A stretch of DNA of 64,000 nt from CBDIDH01 sp965277595 (GTDB lineage: Bacteria > Planctomycetota > Planctomycetia > Isosphaerales > Isosphaeraceae), in NCBI GenBank assembly GCA_965277595.1, contig CBDIDH010000002.1, positions 496,001 through 560,000 on the forward strand, written 5' to 3'. A model generated the notes under the pieces. The model worked only from the letters and a program-made list of their open reading frames with translations. It was not told the DNA's origin and searched no databases. Below are positions 1 through 7,833 of the stretch, in pieces. The translations under genes and the position numbers were made by a program. Each line of letters begins with the position of its first letter. Within the stretch, counting starts at the first letter, position 1.

Positions 1-1
1 C

Positions 2-1336
2 TTTCCCGACGATCTCGACGTCGAGTTTCCGAGCGTCGTCCGGCCGACGTTCAACCCACACCCGCCCCCGGCCTATCGACTGGCCGAACCGGGCGACACG
101 ATCGACCGAATCGCCATCTATGTCTCGTCGCTGGCGATCGTCCTGGCGCTCAACGGTCTGGTTCGAACCCGCGAACACCGACGGATTTGGCTCACGGCGG
201 TTGCCCTGTCTCTGGCGGCCTTCTGGTACGCGGCGAACCCGTTTCCAACCTTTGACGGCTGGCACGGCCTGGCCTGGCGGACGGTGCTCGATTCCGAGGT
301 TCCGCCAATACAAAGGCTTTTACTGGTTCTGGGAGCGGCGAGTCTCGGGGCGTTGATCGTCGCGGGAATCGGTCTCAAACCCGGAAAATGGGCGGAACTC
401 TGGCGATCGGGACGGGAGCGCGGGGTTGGCGGTTTACTGGTCATCGCGGTGATTTTCATGATCGCGCGGCAGATCGACCCGCCGGGCGTGGAACCGGTCG
501 GCTACTGGCCGCGCTGGGCCTTTGTCTGGGCGCTCGTGGCCTTTGCCACGGCCCTGATACGGTTGCAGCCGAAGGCCGAGGGAGTGGTGAGGCATTGGCG
601 CTGGAAGGTTGTTGGGCTGACGTTGGCGGGGGTGGGGGTCTGGTTCGTGATGGTCGTCGCGGGAATCGAACTGACCTGGTTTCATCGGCCGATCGATCGC
701 TTGCGGACGGTGGTTCCGGGGCGGATCTACATGAGCGCGATGCCGACGGCCCGGGGCCTGGAAATCGCCCAGCGGCGGCACCACTTCAAGACGATCATCA
801 ACCTCTTTCCCGAGGACACGCCGTATCGCAGCCCGAGGCACCCGGAGGAGCTTCGGTTTGTCCGCGAGCACGGCTTGAACTACTACGGAAGTCCGGCCGA
901 CGTGGCCTCGGCAAACGATTTTCTCGACCTGACGCTGACCCTGGCGCAAGACCCGAACGCCTGGCCGATCTTGATCCACTGCCACGCCTGCATGGACCGA
1001 ACGCCCGCCTGGGTGGGGATTTACCGGTTCGTTGTTGAAGGGCGACCGCTCGACGAGATCTTCCGGTTCATCGAGGCGCATCGCGGGTATCGGCCCAAGG
1101 CGACGGTGACCTTGCTGTACAACCGCGTCTTGCCCCGGCTCGCGCCCGAGCGCTGCATGAATGACCCGACTTCGGCTTTGCTGCATCGGTGTGCCGAGGG
1201 GGCGGTCGATCCTTATCTCGATCAGGTTCGCGCGGAGATGTCGGCGGCGAACCAAGCGGCCTCGGCGCGTGTCTACGAACGACCCGAGGCGACCGTCGGT
1301 CAGGGCGGACCCGGTCTCGTGCCCGTGCAGAGATAG
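2..1336 (+). CDS. Membrane protein with C-terminal dual-specificity/tyrosine phosphatase domain (5' partial)
   Basis: The reading frame is open from the first full codon of the window, so the gene starts upstream; 444 codons are visible. The N-terminal half has several hydrophobic segments, for example around window positions 110-170, 300-370, 440-480 and 610-680. The C-terminal part is a phosphatase domain with the CX5R signature in the stretch HCHACMDRT at about 979-1005. This is the loop of cysteine phosphatases, with Cys as nucleophile and Arg binding phosphate. The fold is known to dephosphorylate protein Tyr/Ser/Thr or lipids; the substrate here is unknown. Membrane anchoring next to the phosphatase domain suggests action at the inner face of the membrane. 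There is no obvious operon partner downstream. Confidence 0.75.
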   Translation, partial: FPDDLDVEFPSVVRPTFNPHPPPAYRLAEPGDTIDRIAIYVSSLAIVLALNGLVRTREHRRIWLTAVALSLAAFWYAANPFPTFDGWHGLAWRTVLDSEVPPIQRLLLVLGAASLGALIVAGIGLKPGKWAELWRSGRERGVGGLLVIAVIFMIARQIDPPGVEPVGYWPRWAFVWALVAFATALIRLQPKAEGVVRHWRWKVVGLTLAGVGVWFVMVVAGIELTWFHRPIDRLRTVVPGRIYMSAMPTARGLEIAQRRHHFKTIINLFPEDTPYRSPRHPEELRFVREHGLNYYGSPADVASANDFLDLTLTLAQDPNAWPILIHCHACMDRTPAWVGIYRFVVEGRPLDEIFRFIEAHRGYRPKATVTLLYNRVLPRLAPERCMNDPTSALLHRCAEGAVDPYLDQVRAEMSAANQAASARVYERPEATVGQGGPGLVPVQR

Positions 1337-1477
1337 ATGATGATCCGCGATCGTCGATGACGAAGGACGCGGAATCGTTCCAGGCGGCGGACCGACTGAA
1401 CTTGACTCAAGGTCGATGATCGGTACAGTTCCCCAGGATTCTACGAACCCGATGTCCCAGCGAATCGACCTTCGATC

Positions 1478-2761
1478 ATGACCCCCCGGATTGCCCTGAG
1501 CGCGGCGTCGGAGCGAACGACGACCCCGGCCATCAGCACGTTGATGCAAATGGCTCTGGCGAACCCCGACCTCGTCTCGCTCGCCGCGGGATTTGTCGAC
1601 CAGGCGACCTTGCCCGTCGCCTTGACCGCGCGCGAGATCGCCGCGCTCTCGGCTCAAGGCGCCGAGGGGCGTCGGGCCTTGCAGTACGGAACGACCCCCG
1701 GTGATTTATCACTTCGGACGCGACTGGCGACCTTGATTGAAGCCGAGGTAGGGGAGTCGGCCGGAAGTTCAGGCAACCTCGTCGCGCGGACGGTCGTGAC
1801 GTCGGGCTCGCAGCAGTTGCTGTACCTGGTCGCCGAGGCGCTGATTGATCCGGGCGATATCGTGCTGGTGGAATCGCCGACGTATTTCGTCTTTCTCGGC
1901 GTACTCGAAACGCGAGGCGCCCGGGTCATCGGGGTCGAGACGGACGAAGGCGGATTGAAGCTCGATGCGCTCGACGCGACGCTTGCCCGCCTTGACGCGG
2001 AAGGCGCGCTCGATCGCGTGAAGTTCATTTACACGGTCAGTGAGCACTCGAACCCGAGCGGGATCAGCCTCGCGGGCGACCGCCGAGGGGCGATGGTTGA
2101 CCTGGCGAGGAAATGGTCGACCTCGCATCGGATTTTTGTCTTGGAAGATTCCGCCTATCGCGGCCTGACGTATGACGGCGAGGCCCCGCCGAGCCTCTGG
2201 GCGCACGATCGGCAGGGCGACACGGTGATCCTGGCGCGAACCTTCAGCAAGACGTTTAGTCCGGGACTAAAAACAGGTTACGGCGTCTTGCCCGCCTCGC
2301 TTGTCGAGCCGGTTTTGAGGCTGAAGGGGAACCACGACTTCGGTTCAGCCAACTTCAATCAGGTCGTTCTCGAACGCCTGATCGGCGATGGTCGCTATGC
2401 GGAACAGGTTGAGATCCTCAGGCAGCGGTATCGTTCCAAACGTGACGTGATGCTGGCCGAGCTACAGGATCAACTCGGTTCGTTCGACGGGGTTTCGTGG
2501 ACGAAGCCGACGGGCGGCCTTTACATCTGGCTGACCTTGCCCGAGGGGTTTGACACGGGTCTCGGCGGCGCTTTTTTTCAGCGTTGCCTGGGCGAAGGGG
2601 TGATGTATGTACCCGGCGTTTATGCCTTCGCGGGCGAGCCGGGTCCGCCTCCTTTGCATTACGCGCGACTCTGTTTCGGCGTGCCGGGTGAGGATGAACT
2701 TGTGGAAGGGGTTCGTCGGCTGGCCAAGGCGCTGGCCGGGTGCCTGCATCTGGTCGGTTGA
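1478..2761 (+). CDS. PLP-dependent aminotransferase, class I/II (2-aminoadipate/MocR-like)
   Basis: A 427-aa fold-type I aminotransferase. The Schiff-base lysine lies in ARTFSKTFSPG near residue 260, followed by GLKTGYG. The Asn-Pro of SEHSNPSG (about residue 190) and the Tyr of EDSAYRGL (about 225) are the usual PLP and substrate contacts. Length and N-terminus fit stand-alone 2-aminoadipate or aromatic/branched-chain aminotransferases related to the MocR catalytic domain, and there is no wHTH domain. It would transfer an amino group from an amino acid to a 2-oxoacid in the cytosol. The exact substrate cannot be read from the sequence. The ATG start has only a weak Shine-Dalgarno sequence. 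It appears monocistronic. Confidence 0.85.
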   Translation: MTPRIALSAASERTTTPAISTLMQMALANPDLVSLAAGFVDQATLPVALTAREIAALSAQGAEGRRALQYGTTPGDLSLRTRLATLIEAEVGESAGSSGNLVARTVVTSGSQQLLYLVAEALIDPGDIVLVESPTYFVFLGVLETRGARVIGVETDEGGLKLDALDATLARLDAEGALDRVKFIYTVSEHSNPSGISLAGDRRGAMVDLARKWSTSHRIFVLEDSAYRGLTYDGEAPPSLWAHDRQGDTVILARTFSKTFSPGLKTGYGVLPASLVEPVLRLKGNHDFGSANFNQVVLERLIGDGRYAEQVEILRQRYRSKRDVMLAELQDQLGSFDGVSWTKPTGGLYIWLTLPEGFDTGLGGAFFQRCLGEGVMYVPGVYAFAGEPGPPPLHYARLCFGVPGEDELVEGVRRLAKALAGCLHLVG

Positions 2762-2776
2762 GGCCGGATCAAAAGC

Positions 2777-2866
2777 AATGAATGATGACCGATTTTGGGA
2801 GCCAGGATCAGGCGCGGTTTCCGTCGCGATTTTTTTGGCCATTGGTCCTCGGGCATCGGGCATTTC
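2777..2866. repeat. Degenerate copy of heptamer palindrome family A
   Basis: The left part reads AATGATGACCGA and the right part contains GGCCATTGGTC and GGGCATCGGGCATT. These match the two arms of the ATGACCR-type palindromes seen elsewhere in the window, but the centre is diverged. It sits between the aminotransferase and the first LptF/G-like gene. Confidence 0.45.
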
Positions 2867-2923
2867 TAATTAACCAGAGCGGGTGAAGGTTCCTTTTGAG
2901 CACGGAAGCGAAAGGGGAAGCCG

Positions 2924-4144
2924 GTGATTCTCGGGATTCTCCAGCGATACGTCATGGGTGAAGTGCTCCGCGCCTTCTTGATGGCGGTGCTCACCATGAC
3001 GATCATCTTCGTGCTCTTCATGGTCATGGCCGAGGCGGCCAAGCTCGGCCTGGCGCCTCGCGATATCCTCATGCTGGTTCCTTATGTGATTCCCGGCACC
3101 CTGCCGTACACGGTGCCTGTCTCGATGCTTTTCGCGGTAACGGTGGTGTATGGCCGGCTCGCGTCGGACAACGAGATCATCGCGGTGAAGACGGCCGGCC
3201 TGAGTGCCTGGACGGTCCTCTGGCCGGCGATCTTGATGGGGGGTGCGCTTAGCGTCGGGCTCTTCTTGCTCAGTCACGGGCCGATCCCCCGGGCCAACCA
3301 CATGGCCAAGCTGACGATCTTCAAGAATTTTGAAGACGCCTTTTACAAGGCGCTGAAGCTCGAACGTGAGTTTAACAACGGTGGCTGGCCCTTCTTGATC
3401 ATGGTCCGCGACGTCGACGTCGAGAGCCGGACGATGTACGACGCGATCTTCAAGCATCGCGGCAACAAGCGCGCTGGCGGCGAAACGTTTGACATGGTCG
3501 TCGCGGCCAAGGAAGCGCGAATCAAGTTCGAGCTGGATAAGGGGTTCGCGCGGGTTTACCTGAAAGGGGCCGAGATCAGCAACGGAGGCAAGAGCGACGA
3601 CGTCTTCTTGATCGATGGCGAATACTTCGACATGCCGATTCCCGAGAAGACGAACACGTCGGCCGAGAAGCGGATTCAGGAATGGACGTCGCGCGAGTTG
3701 TCGCTGGAACAGGTCGATTATCGCCGCAAGATCGCCCGCGAGCGGAAGCGGCAGGCGATTGACGCGTCACTCTGCATCGGCTCGGGGCGGATTCCCTGGG
3801 TCCGCTGGCCCGACGTGCAAACCTCGTTCGTCGATTATGGTTACTGGACGCGCAGGGTGAGTGAGTATGAGACCGAGAAGCAATTGCGGTCGGCGCAGGC
3901 ATTTGGCAGCCTCTTCTTCGTGATTTTGGGCGCGCCTGTCGGCATTCTCTTCGCGAAACGCGACTTCTTGAGTGCGTTCATCTCCTGTTTCCTGCCGATC
4001 ATCATGTTGTATTACCCGCTGATGCTTCTGGGTATCAACCTCGGCAAGGAAGACGTGATCAACCCGGTCGTCGCGCTCTGGTGCGGGAATCTCTTGCTCG
4101 GAATCCTCGCCGGGTTCACGCTGCCGAAGGTGATCCGGCATTGA
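2924..4144 (+). CDS. LptF/LptG family permease (YjgP/YjgQ)
   Basis: A 406-aa integral membrane protein with three N-terminal transmembrane helices (about residues 12-35, 48-75, 93-120), a soluble beta-rich middle (about 130-320) and three C-terminal helices (about 325-405). This is the architecture of LptF/LptG, the inner-membrane subunits of the LptB2FG transporter that extracts lipopolysaccharide and passes it to LptC and LptA. The start is GTG at 2924, preceded by the purine-rich AAAGGGGAAG; a later ATG at 2954 would cut the first helix. A second homologue lies 190 bp downstream on the same strand, and together they could form the FG heterodimer. No lptA, lptB or lptC is visible nearby. 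Confidence 0.85.
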   Translation: MILGILQRYVMGEVLRAFLMAVLTMTIIFVLFMVMAEAAKLGLAPRDILMLVPYVIPGTLPYTVPVSMLFAVTVVYGRLASDNEIIAVKTAGLSAWTVLWPAILMGGALSVGLFLLSHGPIPRANHMAKLTIFKNFEDAFYKALKLEREFNNGGWPFLIMVRDVDVESRTMYDAIFKHRGNKRAGGETFDMVVAAKEARIKFELDKGFARVYLKGAEISNGGKSDDVFLIDGEYFDMPIPEKTNTSAEKRIQEWTSRELSLEQVDYRRKIARERKRQAIDASLCIGSGRIPWVRWPDVQTSFVDYGYWTRRVSEYETEKQLRSAQAFGSLFFVILGAPVGILFAKRDFLSAFISCFLPIIMLYYPLMLLGINLGKEDVINPVVALWCGNLLLGILAGFTLPKVIRH

Positions 4145-4191
4145 TTGCGGCTCTTTGTTGGATTTCAGGGTGATCGATTGTGTTGAGAAGG

Positions 4192-4259
4192 AATGACCGA
4201 TGACCAAGGACCAATGACCAAGGAAATTCCCTTAATCGGTCATTGGCCATCGGTCATCG
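4192..4259. repeat. Heptamer palindrome family A, copy 1
   Basis: The left arm is built of ATGACCGATGACCAAGGACC-type heptamers. The right arm is the inverse, CGGTCATTGGCCATCGGTCAT, and the centre is GGAAATTCCC. The RNA could fold into a hairpin of about 30 bp. It lies between the two LptF/G-like genes. Confidence 0.8.
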
Positions 4260-4334
4260 AGAAAAAAGTAACCACCCCGAAATCCATCACGAGCCTGGAT
4301 GGATCGAACCGTTCGAGACGCCAGGAGGGCGACG

Positions 4335-5576
4335 ATGAGGATTCTCGATCGCGAACGCTACTGGTCGTTCTTCAAGGCGTACGTGATCTGCTTCACGGCG
4401 CTCGTCGGCCTGTATATCGTCATTGATGCCTTCTCAAACTTTGACGAGTTCACGAAACGAACCTCGGGGATCAAGGAGATCGTCACCATCATGGGACGAT
4501 TTTACCTGGTCCACATGACCGAGTTTTACGACCGCCTTTGCGGCGTGATCGGCATGATGGCGGCGATCTTCACCGTCACCTGGATGCAAAAGGATAACGA
4601 ACTCCTGGCGATGCTCGCCGCGGGTGTCAGCACCCAGCGCGTGATCCGGCCGGTGATCATCGCCTCGGCGATCGTGAGCATGATTGCCGTGGCGAACCAG
4701 GAATTCATCATGCCCGGCCTGGCCGAGGAACTTCTCAGACGACACGACGACGACGGCCTCTCGACCATCAAGCGGATCAGCGGTCGGTATGACGCCAACG
4801 GCGTGTATGTTCACGGCAACGAGGCCGATCGGGGGGCAAACACCGTCTTGATGTTCAACGCCACCTTTCCGCCGCAGTGCTTCGGAACGATCCGCGAAAT
4901 GGAAGCGACGCAGGCGCGTTACATCCCCCTTAGTGATACCAATTCCCCCGCTCGGGGCGGCTGGCTGCTCCGAGGAGCGCGGTTGAACCTGCCGTTACCC
5001 CCCGACCCCGATCCCACAACCCCGCGCATTCTCCAACTTTTGCCCAATGCCGACGGATTTCCACCGGCCGCCGATGGCGTGACGCAGTTTGTCGGCGAGA
5101 CCTACTTCTTCCGTTCGCCGCTCTCGTTCGCGGCGGTGACCCGGCCGAGGCAGTGGTATCAGTACGCCCCCACGGTCGACCTGATCCGGGGCTTGACCGA
5201 CCCGGCCAACGGTCCCGAGAAGGCGGATATCTCCGTCTTTCTTCACAACCGTCTGCTCCGCCCGTTGATCAGCCTGACCCTTCTGTTTCTGAGCCTGCCG
5301 CAGGTGCTCGGCGGTTACGGCCGGAACATGTTCGTGGGGCTGGGAATCTCGCTGGGAACGGCCGCCGTGTTTTATGGAGCGAATTTCGTCTCGCAATATC
5401 TCGGCTCGCATGAGGTCATCTCGGCCGAGCTTGCCGCCTGGGCTCCCGTGATCGGCTTCGGTACGATCGCCGCGGCGCGCTGGGATACGATTCGAGTGGA
5501 CGGATTTAGATTGGCGAGGATCTCAGGAAGGCCGGAACAGGAAGATTGCCAAGTCAGTAATTTCCATGACCAATAG
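4335..5576 (+). CDS. LptF/LptG family permease, second copy
   Basis: A 413-aa protein with the same layout as its upstream neighbour: N-terminal helices at about residues 12-35, 52-80 and 92-118, a periplasmic beta-jellyroll-like middle, and C-terminal helices at about 310-390. The ATG at 4335 is chosen because AGGAGG lies 6 bp upstream (4323-4328); the frame is open further upstream but lacks such a site. It probably pairs with the preceding permease in lipopolysaccharide export. An oddity is that the last 17 or so codons (from about 5526) run into the left end of a repeat element, so the C-terminal tail looks element-derived. Confidence 0.85.
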   Translation: MRILDRERYWSFFKAYVICFTALVGLYIVIDAFSNFDEFTKRTSGIKEIVTIMGRFYLVHMTEFYDRLCGVIGMMAAIFTVTWMQKDNELLAMLAAGVSTQRVIRPVIIASAIVSMIAVANQEFIMPGLAEELLRRHDDDGLSTIKRISGRYDANGVYVHGNEADRGANTVLMFNATFPPQCFGTIREMEATQARYIPLSDTNSPARGGWLLRGARLNLPLPPDPDPTTPRILQLLPNADGFPPAADGVTQFVGETYFFRSPLSFAAVTRPRQWYQYAPTVDLIRGLTDPANGPEKADISVFLHNRLLRPLISLTLLFLSLPQVLGGYGRNMFVGLGISLGTAAVFYGANFVSQYLGSHEVISAELAAWAPVIGFGTIAAARWDTIRVDGFRLARISGRPEQEDCQVSNFHDQ

Positions 5577-5594
5577 GGTTGTTGCGGAATAGCC

Positions 5595-5668
5595 GTAAGG
5601 TCAAAGGGCAGAAGGACATGGGACAAAAGGGGAAATCCGCCCTTTGTCCTTGTGTCCTTTGACCTTAC
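5595..5668. repeat. Heptamer palindrome family B, copy 1
   Basis: GTAAGGTCAAAGG (5595-5607) pairs perfectly with CCTTTGACCTTAC (5656-5668). The interior has AAAGGGC/AAGGACA-type heptamers on the left and CCCTTTGTCC on the right. Confidence 0.8.
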
Positions 5669-5700
5669 GTCAAAAACAGTCCCTAATACGCAAAAACCCT

Positions 5701-5762
5701 AATGACCAAGGCCCGATGGCCAAACAGGCGAAATTTTTCGGTCATTGGTCATCGGCCATCGG
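5701..5762. repeat. Heptamer palindrome family A, copy 2
   Basis: The left arm is AATGACCAAGGCCCGATGGC and the right arm is CGGTCATTGGTCATCGGCCA. They flank an AT-rich centre (GAAATTTTTC). Confidence 0.75.
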
Positions 5763-5931
5763 GACTTTGCAATTCTCCTGAAGGCCGGAACCGCAATGTT
5801 GTCAAAGGGGTCGCCAACGGGTTAGGATCGGCCCTTGCGTCGCGCGGTGGCGAGAACGAGCAAGGGCCCGGCAATCCATCGACCGGGCGGGTTCGAACCG
5901 GCGACGTCCACCCCAAGGGAGGACCAGGCCG

Positions 5932-6924
5932 ATGTCTGACAGCCCGAATCTCGATTGCCCGGATTGTGACCCCAACACGTTCTCGCGCCGGGATTTTGTC
6001 CGCAAGGTGGGAGGCGCCGCGATCGCGGGGAGCCTCTTGCCGTTCGGTCGGCTCGCCTCGGCGAATCCAACCGCGTCGTCGCCCGCCGAGACGGCGGTGA
6101 AGCGGTTTTATGACTCGCTGACCGAGGCGCAGAAGAAAGTGGTTTGCTTCGCCTTTGACCACGACCTGCGGAACAAGATCAACGCCAACTGGGCGATCAC
6201 GAAGCCGACGATCGAGGAGTTTTTCACGAAGGACCAGCAGGTCCAGCTTCGCGAGATCACCCGGAACGTCCTCAGCCCCGACGGTTTTGATCGGGTCATG
6301 AAGCAGATGGACGAGGACGACGGCGGGTTTGAGCGCTATCACGTCGCCGTTTTCGGCACGCCCGGCTCGGGTCAGTTCGAGTGGGAACTCACCGGCCGTC
6401 ACGTCACCCTGCGGGCCGACGGCGATAGCCTGGCGAACGTCGCCTTTGGCGGCCCCTTGATCTACGGCCACGGCGCGGGGGATGGTCAGAAGGGCTTGCC
6501 AGGCAACGTCTTCTATTATCAGACGCAAAAGGCCAACGAGGTCTACAAGGCCCTTGACGGCAAGCAGCGCGACGCGGCACTTGTCGCCAAGGCCCCGAAG
6601 GAAAGCGCCGTGCAGGTCCAAGGCTCGTCGGGACACTTCCCGGGCCTGGCGCTGGGCGATCTCTCGTCGGATCAGAAGGGGCTGGTCGAGTCGGTCATGA
6701 AGGTGATCCTCGCCCCGTACCGCGAGGAGGACGTGAACGAGGCGCTCGCGATTCTCAAGGACGGCGGCGGGCTCGAAACCCTGCACATGGCCTTTTTCCA
6801 GTCGGACGACCTCGGCTCCGACAAGGAATGGGACATCTGGCGTCTTGAAGGACCCGACTTCGTCTGGCACTTCCGCGGCGCTCCGCACGTTCACGCCTAT
6901 GTCAACATCGCCAAGAAAGCCTGA
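5932..6924 (+). CDS. Tat-exported DUF3500 family protein
   Basis: A 330-aa protein. The N-terminus has a twin-arginine signal, with SRRDFVRK at about residues 18-25 followed by a hydrophobic run ending near ASAN, so export in folded form is likely. The rest matches what I know of DUF3500: repeated runs of the AVKRFYDSLTEAQ type, a His-rich YGHGAGD segment, and the C-terminal HFRGAPHVHAYVNI. The function of the family is not established. A good Shine-Dalgarno sequence (GGGAGGACCAGG) precedes the ATG. It stands alone between two repeat clusters. Confidence 0.8.
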   Translation: MSDSPNLDCPDCDPNTFSRRDFVRKVGGAAIAGSLLPFGRLASANPTASSPAETAVKRFYDSLTEAQKKVVCFAFDHDLRNKINANWAITKPTIEEFFTKDQQVQLREITRNVLSPDGFDRVMKQMDEDDGGFERYHVAVFGTPGSGQFEWELTGRHVTLRADGDSLANVAFGGPLIYGHGAGDGQKGLPGNVFYYQTQKANEVYKALDGKQRDAALVAKAPKESAVQVQGSSGHFPGLALGDLSSDQKGLVESVMKVILAPYREEDVNEALAILKDGGGLETLHMAFFQSDDLGSDKEWDIWRLEGPDFVWHFRGAPHVHAYVNIAKKA

Positions 6925-6934
6925 GAGAAGGGTT

Positions 6935-6995
6935 TGATGAACAATGACCGATGACCGATGACCGAGGAATTGGAAGACGATCGGTCAGCGGTCTT
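6935..6995. repeat. Heptamer palindrome family A, copy 3
   Basis: Left arm ACAATGACCGATGACCGATG, right arm with CGGTCAGCGGTCTTCA. It lies just after the DUF3500 gene and 20 bp before a family B copy. Confidence 0.7.
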
Positions 6996-7016
6996 CAGGG
7001 TGTTGCTGGATTGTCA

Positions 7017-7085
7017 TAAGGACAAAGAGCGGAAGGACAAAGGGCGGAAGGAAATCTGCCCTTTGTCCTTCTGTCCTTTGGCCTT
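7017..7085. repeat. Heptamer palindrome family B, copy 2
   Basis: Left arm with AAGGACAAAGAGCGGAAGGA, right arm CCCTTTGTCCTTCTGTCCTT followed by TGGCCTT. The centre GGAAATCTGCC is like that of the copy at 5595. Confidence 0.8.
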
Positions 7086-7128
7086 GAGTCCAAAGTTCCC
7101 GCAATCCGCAATGATCCGCGGTGCAGGC

Positions 7129-7572
7129 TTACCACCAGTCGCGTTCGTCGGGATTCTCGGGAAACCAGGTGGTCTGAGGGGCGGCGGTGTAGGAGTCGGG
7201 ACCGTAGACGACGGCCTTGAAGATCTCGTAAGGGAAGACCTTGCGAAAGGCGACGCGAACCTCGCGCGGGCCGAAGAGTTTTTTTTTCGAGCCGATCACC
7301 TTGACCTCGATCCATTCATCGTTGGTCGAGACGCCGGGGGGGCAAAACCAGACAGGCTGGTCCTTGGGCGGGAACGATTCGACGGTCAACATCGCCCCGC
7401 GCAGGCTGATATCAATGATCTTGGCGGCGGTGCTGCGGTAGGCAGTGCCTTCCCACCAGCCGAGCCATGCGTTTTCTTGAACGACCGAATATCGGTAGAC
7501 GCTCCGCCGCTCGGTCGTGCCGGGCGGGGGAACCGCCTCGGGCGTGTAGCCCTTTGGTTTCCGGTTGCTCAT
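7129..7572 (-). CDS. PilZ-like domain protein
   Basis: A 147-aa cytosolic protein. It has a basic ERRSVYRY stretch near residue 22 and DISLRGAML near residue 55. These match the two PilZ signatures (RxxxR and D/NxSxxG) that bind cyclic di-GMP. Between them lies AWLGWWEG, also present in similar form in the second PilZ-like gene at 48372, so the two are paralogues. The ATG at 7572 is chosen because GGAGG lies 8 bp upstream (7581-7585). Binding of c-di-GMP is inferred from the motifs only; the output is unknown. Confidence 0.7.
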   Translation of the reverse strand: MSNRKPKGYTPEAVPPPGTTERRSVYRYSVVQENAWLGWWEGTAYRSTAAKIIDISLRGAMLTVESFPPKDQPVWFCPPGVSTNDEWIEVKVIGSKKKLFGPREVRVAFRKVFPYEIFKAVVYGPDSYTAAPQTTWFPENPDERDWW

Positions 7573-7833
7573 CAAACGCTCCTCCAGGATGGACCCAATC
7601 CCTATCCCCACACTTGCTCCGCACTGAACTGCACTGTTCCGCTCGGCCTGGAGCGAGCCCAGCGGCCGACTCCTGGGTCGTCGAGTCTCGGTTCAGTGGG
7701 GAAACGCGGCGGGGCCGGCGGAAGGCCCGGGATTTCTGGTCCCGACCATCGACCGGTTCTTGGAAACGTAAGACGCCGTTTCCGGGTTGTCAAAACCGCG
7801 AATCGGCATTTGAGAGGCCGACGGGCCTGGCCT

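Larger units (their letters stand above)
5526..5790. mobile_element. Composite repeat element with diverged terminal inverted repeats
   Basis: The left end (5532-5557) reads GGCCGGAACAGGAAGATTGC then CAAGTC. The right end (5763-5790) is the inverse with a few changes: GACTTTGCAATTCTCCTGAA then GGCC. Between the ends lie one family B hairpin (5595-5668) and one family A palindrome (5701-5762). No ORF is present, so if mobile it would need a transposase supplied in trans. The left end overlaps the 3' end of the second permease gene. Confidence 0.55.

Noticed and set aside
1478..2761. Calling the aminotransferase a MocR-type regulator
   Set aside because: The protein lacks the N-terminal winged helix-turn-helix; only the aminotransferase part is present.
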